From Archivesica marissinica (taxonomy: Eukaryota > Mollusca > Bivalvia > Venerida > Vesicomyidae): DNA of 64,000 nucleotides. The notes under the pieces are model-generated. The model ran no database searches and was not told where the DNA came from. It was given only the letters and a program-made list of their open reading frames with translations. Shown piece after piece: positions 44,816 through 58,620 of the stretch (positions are counted from its first letter, which is position 1; each line of letters starts with the position of its first letter). The stretch lies in NCBI GenBank assembly GCA_014843695.1, contig CM026397.1, positions 36,980,858-37,044,857 on the forward strand, given 5' to 3'. A program made the translations under genes and the position numbers.

Positions 44816-47764
44816 CTCATGGAAGTGCTCGAATCCGGTTGCAGAACTGGCAGAAAGTGGTTCGGGATCCACTGAGTTGGTAGCATGTCAGTTCTTGTCG
44901 AAGTCCACAATACATATGCAGTATCATTTCTTTTCTCGGTTCGTGGTAGAATGCGTCTGTGCAGGTCGGCTCGGACCACTGGGTTGCCAAGTTTGGGGTA
45001 AACAGAATAGAGTGGCATTTGCAATACACTTGACAACCCAAAGAGCTGCCAAATACCCATATATGTTCTCGGCTTGACGATCTTCAAAACTTCGTGTTCA
45101 TAGATCGTTTCTATAATGGATGGTGTCAAGTGTACACCTGCTATGTATTCATCAGAATACATAGCAAATGCCTTGGCGGTGTCGCCATTTCGTTTTTGGT
45201 CTGTCAAACCTTTTCTAAGGTTGTCATCGTTGAGGTAGTAGTCCCTGTGTAGTGCCAGCTCTACTACAATTCTTGTTCGTATCTCATCGGGGAAGTCGTC
45301 ATTGCCAAAAGCGAACACGCTCCCTGTGGCAGGCATACAGTCGCCATCAGCCCTGACAGAAACAGGAAAGCGACTTGTGTCATCAGGTACATCCCCTGGA
45401 TACATGTCAATTGCATCGTACTCGACGGACAGACCTTCCTTAAGGATGTATCGTGATTCGCCTACAATTTCTCCCAATGGCAGATTTTCACAGGCCACCT
45501 GCAGTTCCGCAAACGTCTTGCAGTTTTCAAGTGTGCCTAGGCAAGTTTTGAAGTAGTTAACTCCATGCGTAACCTCTTCGTCATCTTTCTGCTGCTGTTT
45601 TTTGTCGGAACCACCGTCATCTTGCTCCTTTTTCCTTCGCTTCTTTGTTATTGGATGCGCCTCTATCGCTCCTTCTGTGGTGTTTGTAGACCTTCGTTTG
45701 TTTCTACTTGATGTCGAAGTGCTAATGAAGGAAAACTCTTGCAAGGTATGACCGACACATGTATTTTCTAAGCATGAGCAGCTGACATCACGGTATCTGA
45801 TTTGGCCAGGCGAGGTTGTCACTACCTGATGTAACTTCATTGTACCGGGGACTGTTTTCAGACTGTGCGACTTGATCTTCTTGTCAATTTCAGTGATATC
45901 TTCTTGTTTTACAATATAAAGATTTACAGTTGTGTTGGTTTCCTGCAGTGAGTTGACAAAGGTCTTTGCATCCATTATGTCTGCCCCATGCCTTACACGA
46001 CGACCCGCTTCCCTTTTCAAGGTACCACCAATACCATCCGGAATGCCTTTTCCGTGACCGGCTTCATGGAAGTTCATGTGGCACCTTTGTAACCCAGCTC
46101 AAATACCTCTGTCGATAGACGGTATAAATTTCCTTTTTGGCGATATTGAGTTGTTGGGCCATCGCTGAACACGTGGACATAATCAACGGATGGATTCTTA
46201 ACTTTGATTTCCTTCAGGATGGGTGTCATAAATGCCCAAACACCAGCGGGATCGTGCTGCAGAGAATCTGATACTCCACTGAAAGAAATCATGCCATCTC
46301 TTCCGCCAACCATGTAATAGCCTGTGTGGAGTGTGATCTGTGGTTGAGAAGCACCAAAGTGCATACTTTGGATTTCTTGGTGCATCTTCCCTACATAATT
46401 TTCGGCAAAATCGACATGTATGAAACATTCTGTTTCTGAGAGTTTTTCTTTTGTAGATCTGTAGCTCTTGAACTGATTGTCAATGTTAAAGCTGTGCCGT
46501 CTGTAGATCATCCACATCTGATCATGGAACTTGTCACTTAGGTCGCTGACTGTTCCGCTTTCCTCTTCTTTCACGGTTAGTGTGACTTCCTTTTTTTCAC
46601 CTTTCTTTAGGATTCTTTGTTCCTTTACAGTTTTCCGTTGTTTCCATCTGATGTCCTCGTTTTGGTCTTCAATATCCATTTCAACTTGTTTCTCTCTGCA
46701 AGTGTCACATTCGCCATACATACAAGCTTTGTTCTTTGTTGAACACACCACCTGTCCAACAAGGGCGTCCATATGGGTTGTTTTGATGATGCTTGCACTG
46801 CATAATGCCTCTGCAAGGAATTTCACATTCTCACACTTCTTGCAACAGCACGTGTCTCTGTCATTCTCAGTTGGAGGAACAATCCAAAAAGGACGCAGTC
46901 GGCAAAATGTGGAATAGCCGATTTTACCTCTGTTCTCGGAAGCATATTTTTTGTGGAGGTTCCACATCGTGTCGCAAAGCAGACGTTTTTGTTTCTTGAC
47001 TTTGTGTTTGGTCAGCGTACGTTTAGTACCTGTTGTTAAGCGGGAGACATCATCCCTCTCAAAGAATCGCTGGACATGCTTCGTGAGACGTTTTGACAGT
47101 GTTCCTTTCAGAATGTATGTATTCCCCTGTCTCCCCATACCTAGCTGTTGTAATGCAAATGTTTTAAATTTGTATTTATTCAGCATGGTTCCTGACAAAA
47201 CTGACCTCAGTGACTTGAGCACCGCAGCAGCTTTCTTGTTTTTGTCCGAGGGGTGTCAGGTGTATCACCCGTCTTTCCTTGGTCTCTCATTCTCACCCAC
47301 CTCTTGCGGTACATATCTGCCTTCTTCTCGGATATCTCTAATTTTGACTGTAGTGTCGCATTGGCCTTGTAGACTTTGCCTTTATCTCTTCTGATCTTCT
47401 TTCGACTGTAAGACAGTTATCGAGAGTGTGCGTTAGGTTGTGGAGGTATGTTTGGCTGAACTGGCGTGTTAGGTGGTGTGAGTACTTTAGCCATTTCAGT
47501 TCTTCGCTTTCTAAAAGTTTGTTTACACTTTCTCCAGCATTTTCTTTGGGCCCGTTTATCTCTCGTAGACATTTCACCAATAGCCTTTCTTTTTCCTTGT
47601 CTCTTGTCTTCTACATATTTCTTTTTCTCCTTCTCAAGGTATTCCGAACGTCGGGCTAGATCGGCGTCCCTTCTTTGCCTATACCGTCTCTGCTTTTCGG
47701 CAGGGGTCAAAGCCATTTCAATCTGAAACAATAGCAACACAAACTGTATATAATTCATCTGCAA

Positions 47765-49227
47765 AGCTGTTTAATCTCCACAGTGCTCTTTATTATACGT
47801 TTATTAGGGAAGCAGTTTGTACAATCACATTTAGTGTGAAAACATACCTAGTGCAAAAACAACTGTCTACCCAAATGTTCCTCCTGTTACCACTATAGAT
47901 AAAGTCTAACAAATGTAAACCCAATCTAGTATAACATGAAAAGAAATCATTTTGGTGTATGCATTACACAATCAAGTAATACTTATATTTTATTGCCATG
48001 ATGGAATACACTGCAACCTCGATATAAACGTTTAAGTTGGTAATATGTCCATGCTGTTACTATTCAATGTCCCTACTGTTACCATTTTACATAAATTCTA
48101 ACAAAAGTTAAACAAATCTAGTATAAAATGGAAACATTTGTTTTGGGTGTATGCATTACGCAATAAAGTAACACTTATTTTGTTATTGACAAGATGGGAT
48201 GCACTACTACCTCAATATATAAACGTTTACGTTGCTAATTTGTCCATGCTGTTACTATTTCATGTCCCTCCTGTTACCACTATAGATAAATTCAGGTAAT
48301 GTAGAAGGAATGTAGTATAAAATGGAAATGAACCTTTTTGGTGTATGCATTACACATTAAAGTAACACTTATTTCTTTTATTTACAAGTTGGGATACACT
48401 GCAACCTCAATATAAACGTTTAAGTTGCTAATATGTCCATGCTGTTACTATCCTATGTCCCTCCTGTTACTTTTTGGGTGGTAACAGCAAGGACAGTAAC
48501 AGCAGGGACATTTTCACATGCTTTCTAGTTTTATGGAAAAATAACTCTCCCTTGGAATGGGAATCAAGTGGAATTTGAACTGTCTAGTAATCTCTATGGG
48601 TAGAATAAATCATGTTTAAAATATAACATGTTTTGTGTTGAAACAGTAGGTAACAGCATGGACACGCGTAAAAGGTACTACAATAGGTGTACTTACCTCA
48701 AAAGCAATTATAAGGCTGGATCATGGACGTCTATGCAAGCACATGGTGGTGATGAAGAAACAGGATGTAGAATTAGTAGCAAGTACTTCTAGATGTTTCT
48801 ATAATCCCAAGGGAGCAGTCAATATTTCATGTTTTTTACACCGATAACAGCAAGGACACAATTTTATGGACAAGTAAACTAAAGTGTCTAAATTGTTAAA
48901 TAATAAAATTAAAATTAACAATATAGATGTTATCTGCAAACATATATTTATTAAGCATCATACATAAATGTTTCATAAATTGCTATAGCTTCTGGTATCA
49001 CTATGTCAAAAGTCAACATAAGGGTTATGGACACGCACATCGGGACCATCTAATAATGTTTCTTCCTGTTATAATAAATAAAAATGTACTAAATAAGTCC
49101 ACTAACATATTTGTTTTACCAAAAATGTTATTTTTTATAGTTAGTTTACTTAATTTATATGGTTTCTTAACTATAAGTTAACATATGGTAGTTAAATACA
49201 CCCCGGACAGGAATTGCGACATTTTTG
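47765..49227. repeat. Right arm of the 8.1-kb transposon with about 190-bp repeats
   Basis: Three to four tandem units of about 190 bases (47870-48475) share TATGCATTACACA, AAACGTTTAAGTTG and the pair TGTCCATGCTGTTACTAT ... TGTCCCTCCTGTTACCA. The motifs are the reverse complement of those in the left arm. Then GTAACAGCAAGGACAGTAAC (48483), GGTAACAGCATGGACAC (48650) and GATAACAGCAAGGACAC (48843) appear in the left-arm orientation. A short frame at 48927-49181 has no motif and is not called. Confidence 0.8.
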
Positions 49228-49237
49228 AGAATGACCC

Positions 49238-50917
49238 ATATATAACAATTGACTATTATTGAAATTATGCATTTTCATATACAACAACATACAACGATCA
49301 TTTTAGACCCTCGTTGATATATACAATACAATACAATACAATAAGTTTATTGCATAAAACAGTATACATGTTTGTAGCAATTAAGTAAAACCAGGCAGTG
49401 ACATGGAACTTTACAAAAGAGCACAATCACAAGTTCAAATATATGTGTAAAAAATGAGTTAGTTTCGTTGCTTATTTGCAAAATATATGAATTTGGAAAG
49501 ACCAATAGTGATGTGTTTTTATTTGCATGAGTGATATATAGCTATGCCTGCATCATAGTAATTAATTTGTACCTATTAACACTTTATATTATCATGTGTG
49601 TCCTCGAAAAACAAAATGGGTTTATATGCTAATTTACTTGAAATGTTGATACGTTTATGACAGTAGATACCGTAAACCTGACAGTACGACAACACATCCA
49701 AGTCAGACTAAACTTGGTTCAAAACCTAACATAGCTTGCACTAAACCTCCTCTACACCTTTCTTTGCAACAATAAAACTATCATATTTATTCTGGATCAA
49801 TTCTGAACTGCGCATTCCATTAATGCCAAATGGAATATTAATTGATAGAGGAATCTCTAACGCTTCATAAATTTCTCAACGTCGCCATTTAATCAAACTA
49901 CAAACCACAACGAACAGGAACTTGTAAATGAAACCAACAATTTGGAGAGGGTCGTAACTAATGAATATGTTAATAGCTTACTGTGTTTCTCTATATACTG
50001 ACAATTCTTGCGCAAATAAGGCACATATTCAGTAACAGTGTGTATGTATAAGTGTTTGTATTGTATAGGTCAGACACCGCTGTTGAAATAACCAAAGACC
50101 ATCATTATAACAACAATGACATTATTATATACTGTTTTATTGAGCAATAACAAAATGGAATATTTCAATTGCGTTTTCGACCTCCTTGACAGATAAAGTC
50201 AGATTTATCCCGAAATGTATATTTGGTCCTTTTAGTTAGAATACTTTGTTTTTACTGTTGTTTTCTAACCATATGTTGCGGTATGATAAATGTAAATTTT
50301 ATCAATATCATGTTAATTAATTGACAGTAAATTAATTTAATAAATATAAGATGAGATAACGGTGAAAATATACAGCATGTGATGCAAAGGAAACAACGAT
50401 GAAAACAGAGGAAACAGGACTAATCTACTTTTACGCGTATTCAGGGGCAGTAACTCAATAATGTATCTCATTGCCCGTTAAGCTGACTAATGCTTCTCAT
50501 TGTTTTACCATTCGTAGTGTGATTGGTAATGATATGTGTGTTATAGTAATGCTATGTCTTGTAATACCAGCATGGTAATACATAGCCCCACTCTGTGAGT
50601 CTAGTTACCTCCCCTAACTAGTATTTCTTATATAGTTCGCAGGAATAGTAAGACAAATATATTTGCCATTACAGATAACCATGGTTTCTACATCAATGCA
50701 CTATTCAGCATGTGATCACATCACCAAACTGAAACGGTCGGTATGTGTCGATTGCACTGGACGTCATATCAGGAATGTTAATGACGTGATAATAACATTC
50801 ACGTGTTGGACTAGGTAATTCACAACATTCAACCAGCACACGACAAATAAATGCAACATGTTTCTATTTTCTTAACATAAATTTACAAAAGTTATTTATG
50901 AGAATATAAAATCCTAA
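49238..50917. other. No gene seen; contains a TACAA microsatellite
   Basis: Flank of the large transposon. Positions 49319-49342 are TACAA repeats followed by TAAGTTTATTGCATAAAAC, which looks like the tail of an old retroelement. The rest is AT-rich without supported frames, tRNA boxes or inverted ends. Confidence 0.5.
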
Positions 50918-53900
50918 CATATTCTATAGACAGTATTTAGTGGAAGAACAGATTCTATAGACAGTATTTAGTGGAAGAACAGATTCTATAGACAGTATTT
51001 AGTGGAAGAACAGATTCTATAGACAGTATTTAGTGGAAGAACAGATTCTATAGACAGTATTTAGTGGAAGAACAGATTCTATAGACAGTATTTAGTGGAA
51101 GAACAGATTATATAGACAGTATTTAGTGGAAGAACATATTATATAGACAGTATTTAGTGGAAGAACAGATTCTATAGACAGTATTTAGTGGAAGAACAGA
51201 TTCTATAGACAGTATTTAGTGGAAGAACAGATTCTATAGACAGTATTTAGTGGAAGAACAGATTTTATAGACAGTATTTAGTGGAAGAACAGATTTTATA
51301 GACAGTATTTAGTGGAAAAACAGATTCTATAGACAGTATTTAGTGGAAAAACAGATTATATAGACAGTATTTAGTGGAAGAACATTCTATAGACAGTATT
51401 TAGTGGAAGAACAGATTCTATATAGACAGTATTTAGTGGAAGAACAGATTCTATAGACAGTATTTAGTGGAAGAACAGATTCTATAGACAGTATTTAGTG
51501 GAAGAACAGATTCTATAGACAGTATTTAGTGGAAGAACAGATTCTATTGACAGTATTTAGTGGAAGAACATATTCTATAGACAGTATTTAGTGGAAGAAC
51601 AGATTCTACAGACATTATTTAGTGGACGAACAGATTCTATAGACAGTATTTAGTGGAAGAACAGATTCTACAGACAGTATTTAGTGGAAGAACAGATTAT
51701 ATAGACAGTATTTAGTGGAAGAACAGATTCTATAGACAGTATTTAGTGGAAGAACAGATTATATAGACAGTATTTAGTGGAAGAACAGATTATATAGACA
51801 GTATTTAGTGGAAGAACAGATTATATAGACAGTATTTAGTGGAAGAACAGATTATATAGACAGTATTTAGTGGAAGAACATATTATATAGACAGTATTTA
51901 GTGGAAGAACAGATTATATAGACAGTATTTAGTGGAAGAACAGACTCTATAAACAGTATTTAGTGGAGGAACAGATTATATTGACAGTATTTAGTGGAAG
52001 AACAGATTATATAGACAGTATTTAGTGGAAGAACAGATTATATTGACAGTATTTAGTGGAAGAACAGATTATATAGACAGTATTTAGTGGAAGAACATAT
52101 TCTATAGACAGTATTTAGTGGAAAACGATTCTATAGACAGTATTTAGTGGAAGAACAGATTATATAGACAGTATTTAGTGGAAGAACATATTCTATAGAC
52201 AGTATTTAGTGGAATAACCGATTCTATAGACAGTATTTAGTGGAAGAACAGATTATATAGACATTATTTAGTGGAAGAACAGATAATATAGACAGTATTT
52301 AGTGGAAGAACCGATTCTATAGACAGTATTTAGTGGAAGAACAGATTTTATAGACAGTATTTAGTGGAAGAACAGATTCTATAGACAGTATTTAGTGGAA
52401 GAACAGATTTTATAGACAGTATTTAGTGGAAGAACAGATTCTATTGACAGTATTTAGTGGAAGAACAGATTCTATAGACAGTAGTAGTGGAAGAACATAT
52501 TCTATAGACAGTATTTAGTGGAAGAACAGATTCTATAGACAGTATTTAGTGGAAGAACAGATTCTATAGACAGTATTTAGTGGAAGAACAGATTCTATAG
52601 ACAGTATTTAGTGGAAGAACAGATTCTATAGACAGTATTTAGTGGAAGAACAGATTCTATAGACAGTATTTAGTGGAAGAACAGATTCTATAGACAGTAT
52701 TTAGTGGAAGAACAGATTCTATAGACAGTATTTAGTGGAAGAACAGATTCTATAGACAGTATTTAGTGGAAGAACATATTCTATAGACAGTATTTAGTGG
52801 AAGAACAGATTCTATAGACAGTATTTAGTGGAAGAACAGATTTTATAGACAGTATTTAGTGGAAGAACAGATTCTATAGACAGTATTTAGTGGAAGAACA
52901 GATTCTATAGACAGTAGTTAGTGGAAGAACATATTCTATAGACAGTATTTAGTGGAAGAACAGATTCTATAGACAGTATTTAGTGGAAGAACAGATTCTA
53001 TAGACAGTATTTAGTGGAAGAACAGATTCTATAGACAGTATTTAGTGGAAGAACAGATTCTATAGACAGTATTTAGTGGACGAACATATTCTATAGACAG
53101 TATTTAGTGGAAGAACAGATTCTATTGACAGTATTTAGTGGAAGAACAGATTCTATAGACAGTATTTAGTGGAAGAACAGATTATATAGACAGTATTTAG
53201 TGGAAGAACAGATTATATAGACAGTATTTATTGGAATAACATATTCTATAGACAGTATTTAGTGGAAGAACAGATTCTATAGACAGTATTTAGTGGAAGA
53301 ACAGATTATATAGACAGTATTTAGTGGAAGAACAGATTCTACAGACATTATTTAGTGGAAGAACAGATTATATAGACAGTATTTAGTGGAAGAACAGATT
53401 ATATAGACAGTATTTAGTGGAAGAACAGATTCTATAGACAGTATTTAGTGGAAGAACAGATTATATAGACAGTATTTAGTGGAAGAACAGATTATATAGA
53501 CATTATTTAGTGGAAGAACAGATTATATAGACAGTATTTAGTGGAAGAACAGATTATATAGACAGTATTTAGTGGAAGAACAGATTATATAGACAGTATT
53601 TAGTGGAAGAACAGATTATATAGACAGTATTTAGTGGAAGAACAGATTCTACAGACATTATTTAGTGGAAGAACAGATTATATAGACAGTATTTAGTGGA
53701 ATAACAGATTCTACAGACAGTATTTAGTGGAAGAACAGATTAAGACATATTTAGTGGAAGAACAGATTATATAGACAGTAATTAGTGGAAGAACATATTC
53801 TATAGACAGTATTTAGTGGAAGAACAGATTATATAGACAGTATTTAGTGGAAGAACAGATTCTACAGACAGTATTTAGTGGAAGAACAGATTCTATAGAC

Positions 53901-56900
53901 AGTATTTAGTGGAAGAACAGATTATATAGACAGTATTTAGTGGAAGAACATATTCTATAGACAGTATTTAGTGGAAGAACAGATTCTACAGACAGTATTT
54001 AGTGGCAGAACAGATTCTATAGACAGTATTTAGTGGAAGAACAGATTCTATAGACAGTATTTAGTGGAAGAACAGATTCTACAGACAGTATTTAGTGGAA
54101 GAACAGATTCTACAGACATTATTTAGTGGAAGAACAGATTATATAGACAGTATTTAGTGGAAGAACATATTCTATAGACAGTATTTAGTGGAAGAACAGA
54201 TTCTATAGACAGTATTTAGTGGAAGAACAGATTCTATAGACAGTATTTAGTGGAAGAACAGATTCTAGACATATTTATAAGAACATATTCTATAGACAGT
54301 ATTTAGTGGAAGAACAGATTCTATAGACAGTATTTAGTGGAAGAACAGATTCTATAGACAGTATTTAGTGGAAGAACATATTCTATAGACAGTATTTAGT
54401 GGAAGAACAGATTCTATAGACAGTATTTAGTGGAAGAACAGATTATATAGACAGTATTTAGTGGAAGAACATATTCTATAGACAGTATTTAGTGGAAGAA
54501 CAGATTCTATAGACAGTATTTAGTGGAAGAACAGATTATATAGACATATTTAGTGGAAGAACAATTATATAGACAGTATTTAGTGGAAGAACAGATTCTA
54601 TAGACAGTATTTAGTGGAAGAACAGATTCTATAGACAGTATTTAGTGGAAGAACAGATTATATAGACAGTATTTAGTGGAAGAACAGATTCTATAGACAG
54701 TATTTAGTGGAAGAACAGATTATATAGACAGTATTTAGTGGAAGAACATATTCTATAGACAGTATTTAGTGGAAGAACAGATTCTATAGACAGTATTTAG
54801 TGGAAGAACAGATTATATAGACAGTATTTAGTGGAAGAACAGATTCTATAGACAGTATTTAGTGGAAGAACCGATTCTATAGACAGTATTTAGTGGAAGA
54901 ACAGATTCTATAGACAGTATTTAGTGGAAGAACAGATTTTATAGACAGTATTTAGTGGAAGAACAGATTCTATAGACAGTATTTAGTGGAATAACATATT
55001 TTATAGACAGTATTTAGTGGAAGAACAGATTCTATTGACAGTATTTAGTGGAAGAACAGATTCTATAGACAGTATTTAGTGGAAGAACAGATTCTATAGA
55101 CAGTATTTAGTGGAAGAACAGATTATATAGACAGTATTTAGTGGAAGAACAGATTCTATAGACAGTATTTAGTGGAAGAACAGATTTTATAGACAGTATG
55201 TAGTGGAAGAACAGATTCTATAGACAGTATTTAGTGGAAGAACAGATTCTATAGACAGTATTTAGTGGAAGAACAGATTCTATAGACAGTATTTAGTGGA
55301 AGAACAGATTCTATAGACAGAATTTAGTGGACGAACATATTCTATAGACAGTATTTAGTGGAAGAACATATTCTATTGACAGTATTTAGTGGAAGAACAG
55401 ATTTTATTGACAGTATTTAGTGGAAGAACAGATTCTATTGACAGTATTTAGTGGAAGAACAGATTCTATAGACAGTAGTTAGTGGAAGAACATATTCTAT
55501 AGACAGTATTTAGTGGAAGAACAGATTCTATAGACAGTATTTAGTGGAAGAACAGATTCTATAGACAGTATTTAGTGGAAGAACAGATTTTATAGACAGT
55601 ATTTAGTGGAAGAACAGATTCTATAGACAGTATTTAGTGGACGAACATATTCTATAGACAGTATTTAGTGGAAGAACAGATTCTATAGACAGTATTTAGT
55701 GGACGAACATATTCTATAGACAGTATTTAGTGGAAGAACAGATTCTATAGACAGTATTTAGTGGAAGAACAGATTCTATAGACAGTATTTAGTGGAAGAA
55801 CAGATTATATTGACAGTATTTAGTGGAAGAACAGATTCTATAGACAGTATTTAGTGGAAGAACAGATTATATAGACAGTATTTAGTGGAAGAACAGATTA
55901 TATAGACAGTATTTAGTGGAAGAACAGATTATATAGACAGTATTTAGTGGAAGAACAGATTCTATAGACAGTATTTAGTGGAAGAACAGATTATATAGAC
56001 AGTATTTAGTGGAAGAACAGATTCTATAGACAGTATTTAGTGGAAGAACAGATTCTATAGACAGTATTTAGTGGATGAACAGATTCTATCGACAGTATTT
56101 AGTGGAAGAACAGATTCTACAGACATTATTTAGTGGAAGAACAGATTATATAGACAGTATTTAGTGGAAGAACAGATTATATAGACATTATTTAGTGGAT
56201 GAACAGATTCTATTGACAGTATTTAGTGAAAGAACAGATTATATAGACAGTATTTAGTGGAAGAACAGATTATATAGACATTATTTAGTGGAAGAACAGA
56301 TTATATAGACAGTATTTAGTGGAAGAACAGATTATATAGACAGTATTTAGTGGAAGAACAGATTATATAGACAGTATTTAGTGGAAGAACAGATTATATA
56401 GACAGTATTTAGTGGAAGAACAGATTCTACAGACATTATTTAGTGGAAGAACAGATTATATAGACAGTATTTAGTGGAAGAACAGATTCTACAGACAGTA
56501 TTTAGTGGAAGAACAGATTCTACAGACATTATTTAGTGGAAGAACAGATTATATAGACAGTATTTAGTGGAAGAACATATTCTATAGACAGTATTTAGTG
56601 GAAGAACAGATTCTACAGACATTATTTAGTGGAAGAACAGATTATATAGACAGTATTTAGTGGAAGAACATATTCTATAGACAGTATTTAGTGGAAGAAC
56701 AGATTCTACAGACATTATTTAGTGGAAGAACAGATTATATAGACAGTATTTAGTGGAAGAACAGATTATATAGACAGTATTTAGTGGAAGAACAGATTAT
56801 ATAGACAGTATTTAGTGGAAGAACAGATTCTATAGACAGTATTTAGTGGAAGAACAGATTATATAGACAGTATTTAGTGGAAGAACAGATTCTATAGACA

Positions 56901-58620
56901 GTATTTAGTGGAAGAACAGATTCTATAGACAGTATTTAGTGGAAGAACAGATTCTATAGACAGTATTTAGTGGAAGAACAGATTCTATAGACAGTATTTA
57001 GTGGAAGAACAGATTCTATAGACAGTATTTAGTGGAAGAACAGATTCTATAGACAGTATTTAGTGGAAGAACAGATTTTATAGACAGTATTTAGTGGAAG
57101 AACAGATTCTATAGACAGTATTTAGTGGAAGAACAGATTCTATAGACAGTATTTAGTGGAAGAACAGATTCTATAGACAGTATTTAGTGGAAGAACATAT
57201 TCTATAGACAGTATTTAGTGGAAGAACAGATTCTATAGACAGTATTTAGTGGAAGAACAGATTCTATAGACAGTATTTAGTGGAAGAACAGATTCTATTG
57301 ACAGTATTTAGTGGAAGAACAGATTCTATAGACAGTATTTAGTGGAAGAACAGATTCTATAGACAGTATTTAGTGGAAGAACAGATTATATAGACAGTAT
57401 TTAGTGGAAGAACAGATTCTATAGACAGTATTTAGTGGAAGAACAGATTCTATAGACAGTATTTAGTGGAAGAACAGATTATATAGACAGTATTTAGTGG
57501 AAGAACAGATTATATAGACAGTATTTAGTGGAAGAACAGATTCTATAGACAGTATTTAGTGGAAGAACAGATTCTATCGACAGTATTTAGTGGAAGAACA
57601 GATTATACAGACATTATTTAGTGGAAGAACAGATTATATAGACAGTATTTAGTGGAAGAACAGATTATATAGACATTATTTAGTGGATGAACAGATTCTA
57701 TTGACAGTATTTAGTGGAAGAACAGATTATATAGACAGTATTTAGTGGAAGAACAGATTATATAGACATTATTTAGTGGAAGAACAGATTATATAGACAG
57801 TATTTAGTGGAAGAACAGATTATATAGACAGTATTTAGTGGAAGAACAGATTATATAGACAGTATTTAGTGGAAGAACAGATTCTACAGACATTATTTAG
57901 TGGAAGAACAGATTATATAGACAGTATTTAGTGGAAGAACAGATTCTACAGACAGTATTTAGTGGAAGAACAGATTCTACAGACATTATTTAGTGGAAGA
58001 ACAGATTATATAGACAGTGTTTAGTGGAAGAACAGATTATATAGACAGTATTTAGTGGAAGAACAGATTATATAGACAGTATTTAGTGGAAGAACAGATT
58101 ATATAGACAGTATTTAGTGGAAGAACAGATTCTATAGACAGTATTTAGTGGAAGAACAGATTCTATAGACAGTATTTAGTGGAAGAACAGATTCTATAGA
58201 CAGTATTTAGTGGAAGAACAGATTCTATAGACAGTATTTAGTGGAAGAACAGATTCTATAGACAGTATTTAGTGGAAGAACAGATTATATAGACAGTATT
58301 TAGTGGAAGAACAGATTCTATAGACAGTATTTAGTGGAAGATCAGATTCTATAGACAGTATTTAGTGGAAGAACAGATTCTATAGACAGTATTTAGTGGA
58401 AGAACAGATTCTATAGACAGTATTTAGTGGAACAACAGATTATATTGACAGTATTTAGTGGAAGAACAGATTCTATAGACAGTATTTAGTGGAAGAACAG
58501 ATTATATTGACAGTATTTAGTGGAAGAACAGAATCTATAGACAGTATTTAGTAGAAGAACAGATTCTATAGACAGTATTTAGTGGAAGAACAGATTCTAT
58601 AGACAGTATTTAGTGGAAGA
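50918..58620 (+). repeat. 31-bp satellite array, about 248 copies
   Basis: A 7.7-kb head-to-tail array of a unit containing GACAGTATTTAGTGGAAGAA and CAGATTCTATA. Common variants are CAGATTATATA, CAGATTCTACA, CATATTCTATA, TTTTATA and GACATTATTT. Variant units occur in runs that repeat (for example the ATATA-rich stretches at 51690-52080 and 53440-53640), pointing to block duplication. The last unit continues without a break into the 3' end of a SINE at 58618 (GTGGAAGAAGACCGAGG). No long frame exists. Confidence 0.97.

Larger units (their letters stand above)
43079..47714 (-). pseudogene. Large transposase: basic coil, DDE-like core, OTU (vertnin-type) domain, repeat tail
   Basis: The start is the ATG at 47714 (MALTPAEKQRRYRQRRDADL), a basic coiled region. 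The core (46074-47222) has Cys clusters (CCCKKC, CMYGECDTC) and candidate acidic residues in HVDFAENY, FSDGPTTQY and FHEAGHGKG, read here as a DDE triad. Downstream come CSCLENTC, a KKRRKK signal and an OTU-like domain with RADGDC and IPNHFLPV, which keep the Asp/Cys/His expected of OTU peptidases and of vertnin. Two coding minisatellites (DDSVGDGHAG and CVDDGKAKEM repeats) and a C-terminal module (GYVEDVGFDDVYIECMG) close the gene at 43079. Breaks: TAA near 47417, then one-base losses in homopolymers near 47248 (C), 46073 (G), 43937 (C), 43914 (A) and 43345 (C). All but the TAA could be assembly errors. Confidence 0.75.
41102..49237 (-). mobile_element. 8.1-kb DNA transposon with DDE/OTU-type transposase and motif-rich arms
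   Basis: The left end GGGTCATTCTCAAAATATGT and the reverse complement of the right end GGGTCATTCTCAAAAATGTC match over about 28 bases with one gap and a few changes. The flanks ATAT (41098-41101 and 49238-49241) give either a 4-base ATAT or a TA target duplication (TA if the end is read as TGGGTCA). Between the ends are a 2-kb left arm, one minus-strand gene (43079-47714) and a 1.5-kb right arm. The arms carry many copies of a GTAACAGCA(A/T)GGACA motif. The superfamily is unclear. I know the coding pattern from many uncharacterised invertebrate proteins but cannot name it with certainty. Confidence 0.8.

Noticed and set aside
48927..49181. 84-codon frame in the right arm of the large transposon
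   Set aside because: Low-complexity AT-rich sequence with no recognisable motif, and it is not paired with a similar frame in the other arm.
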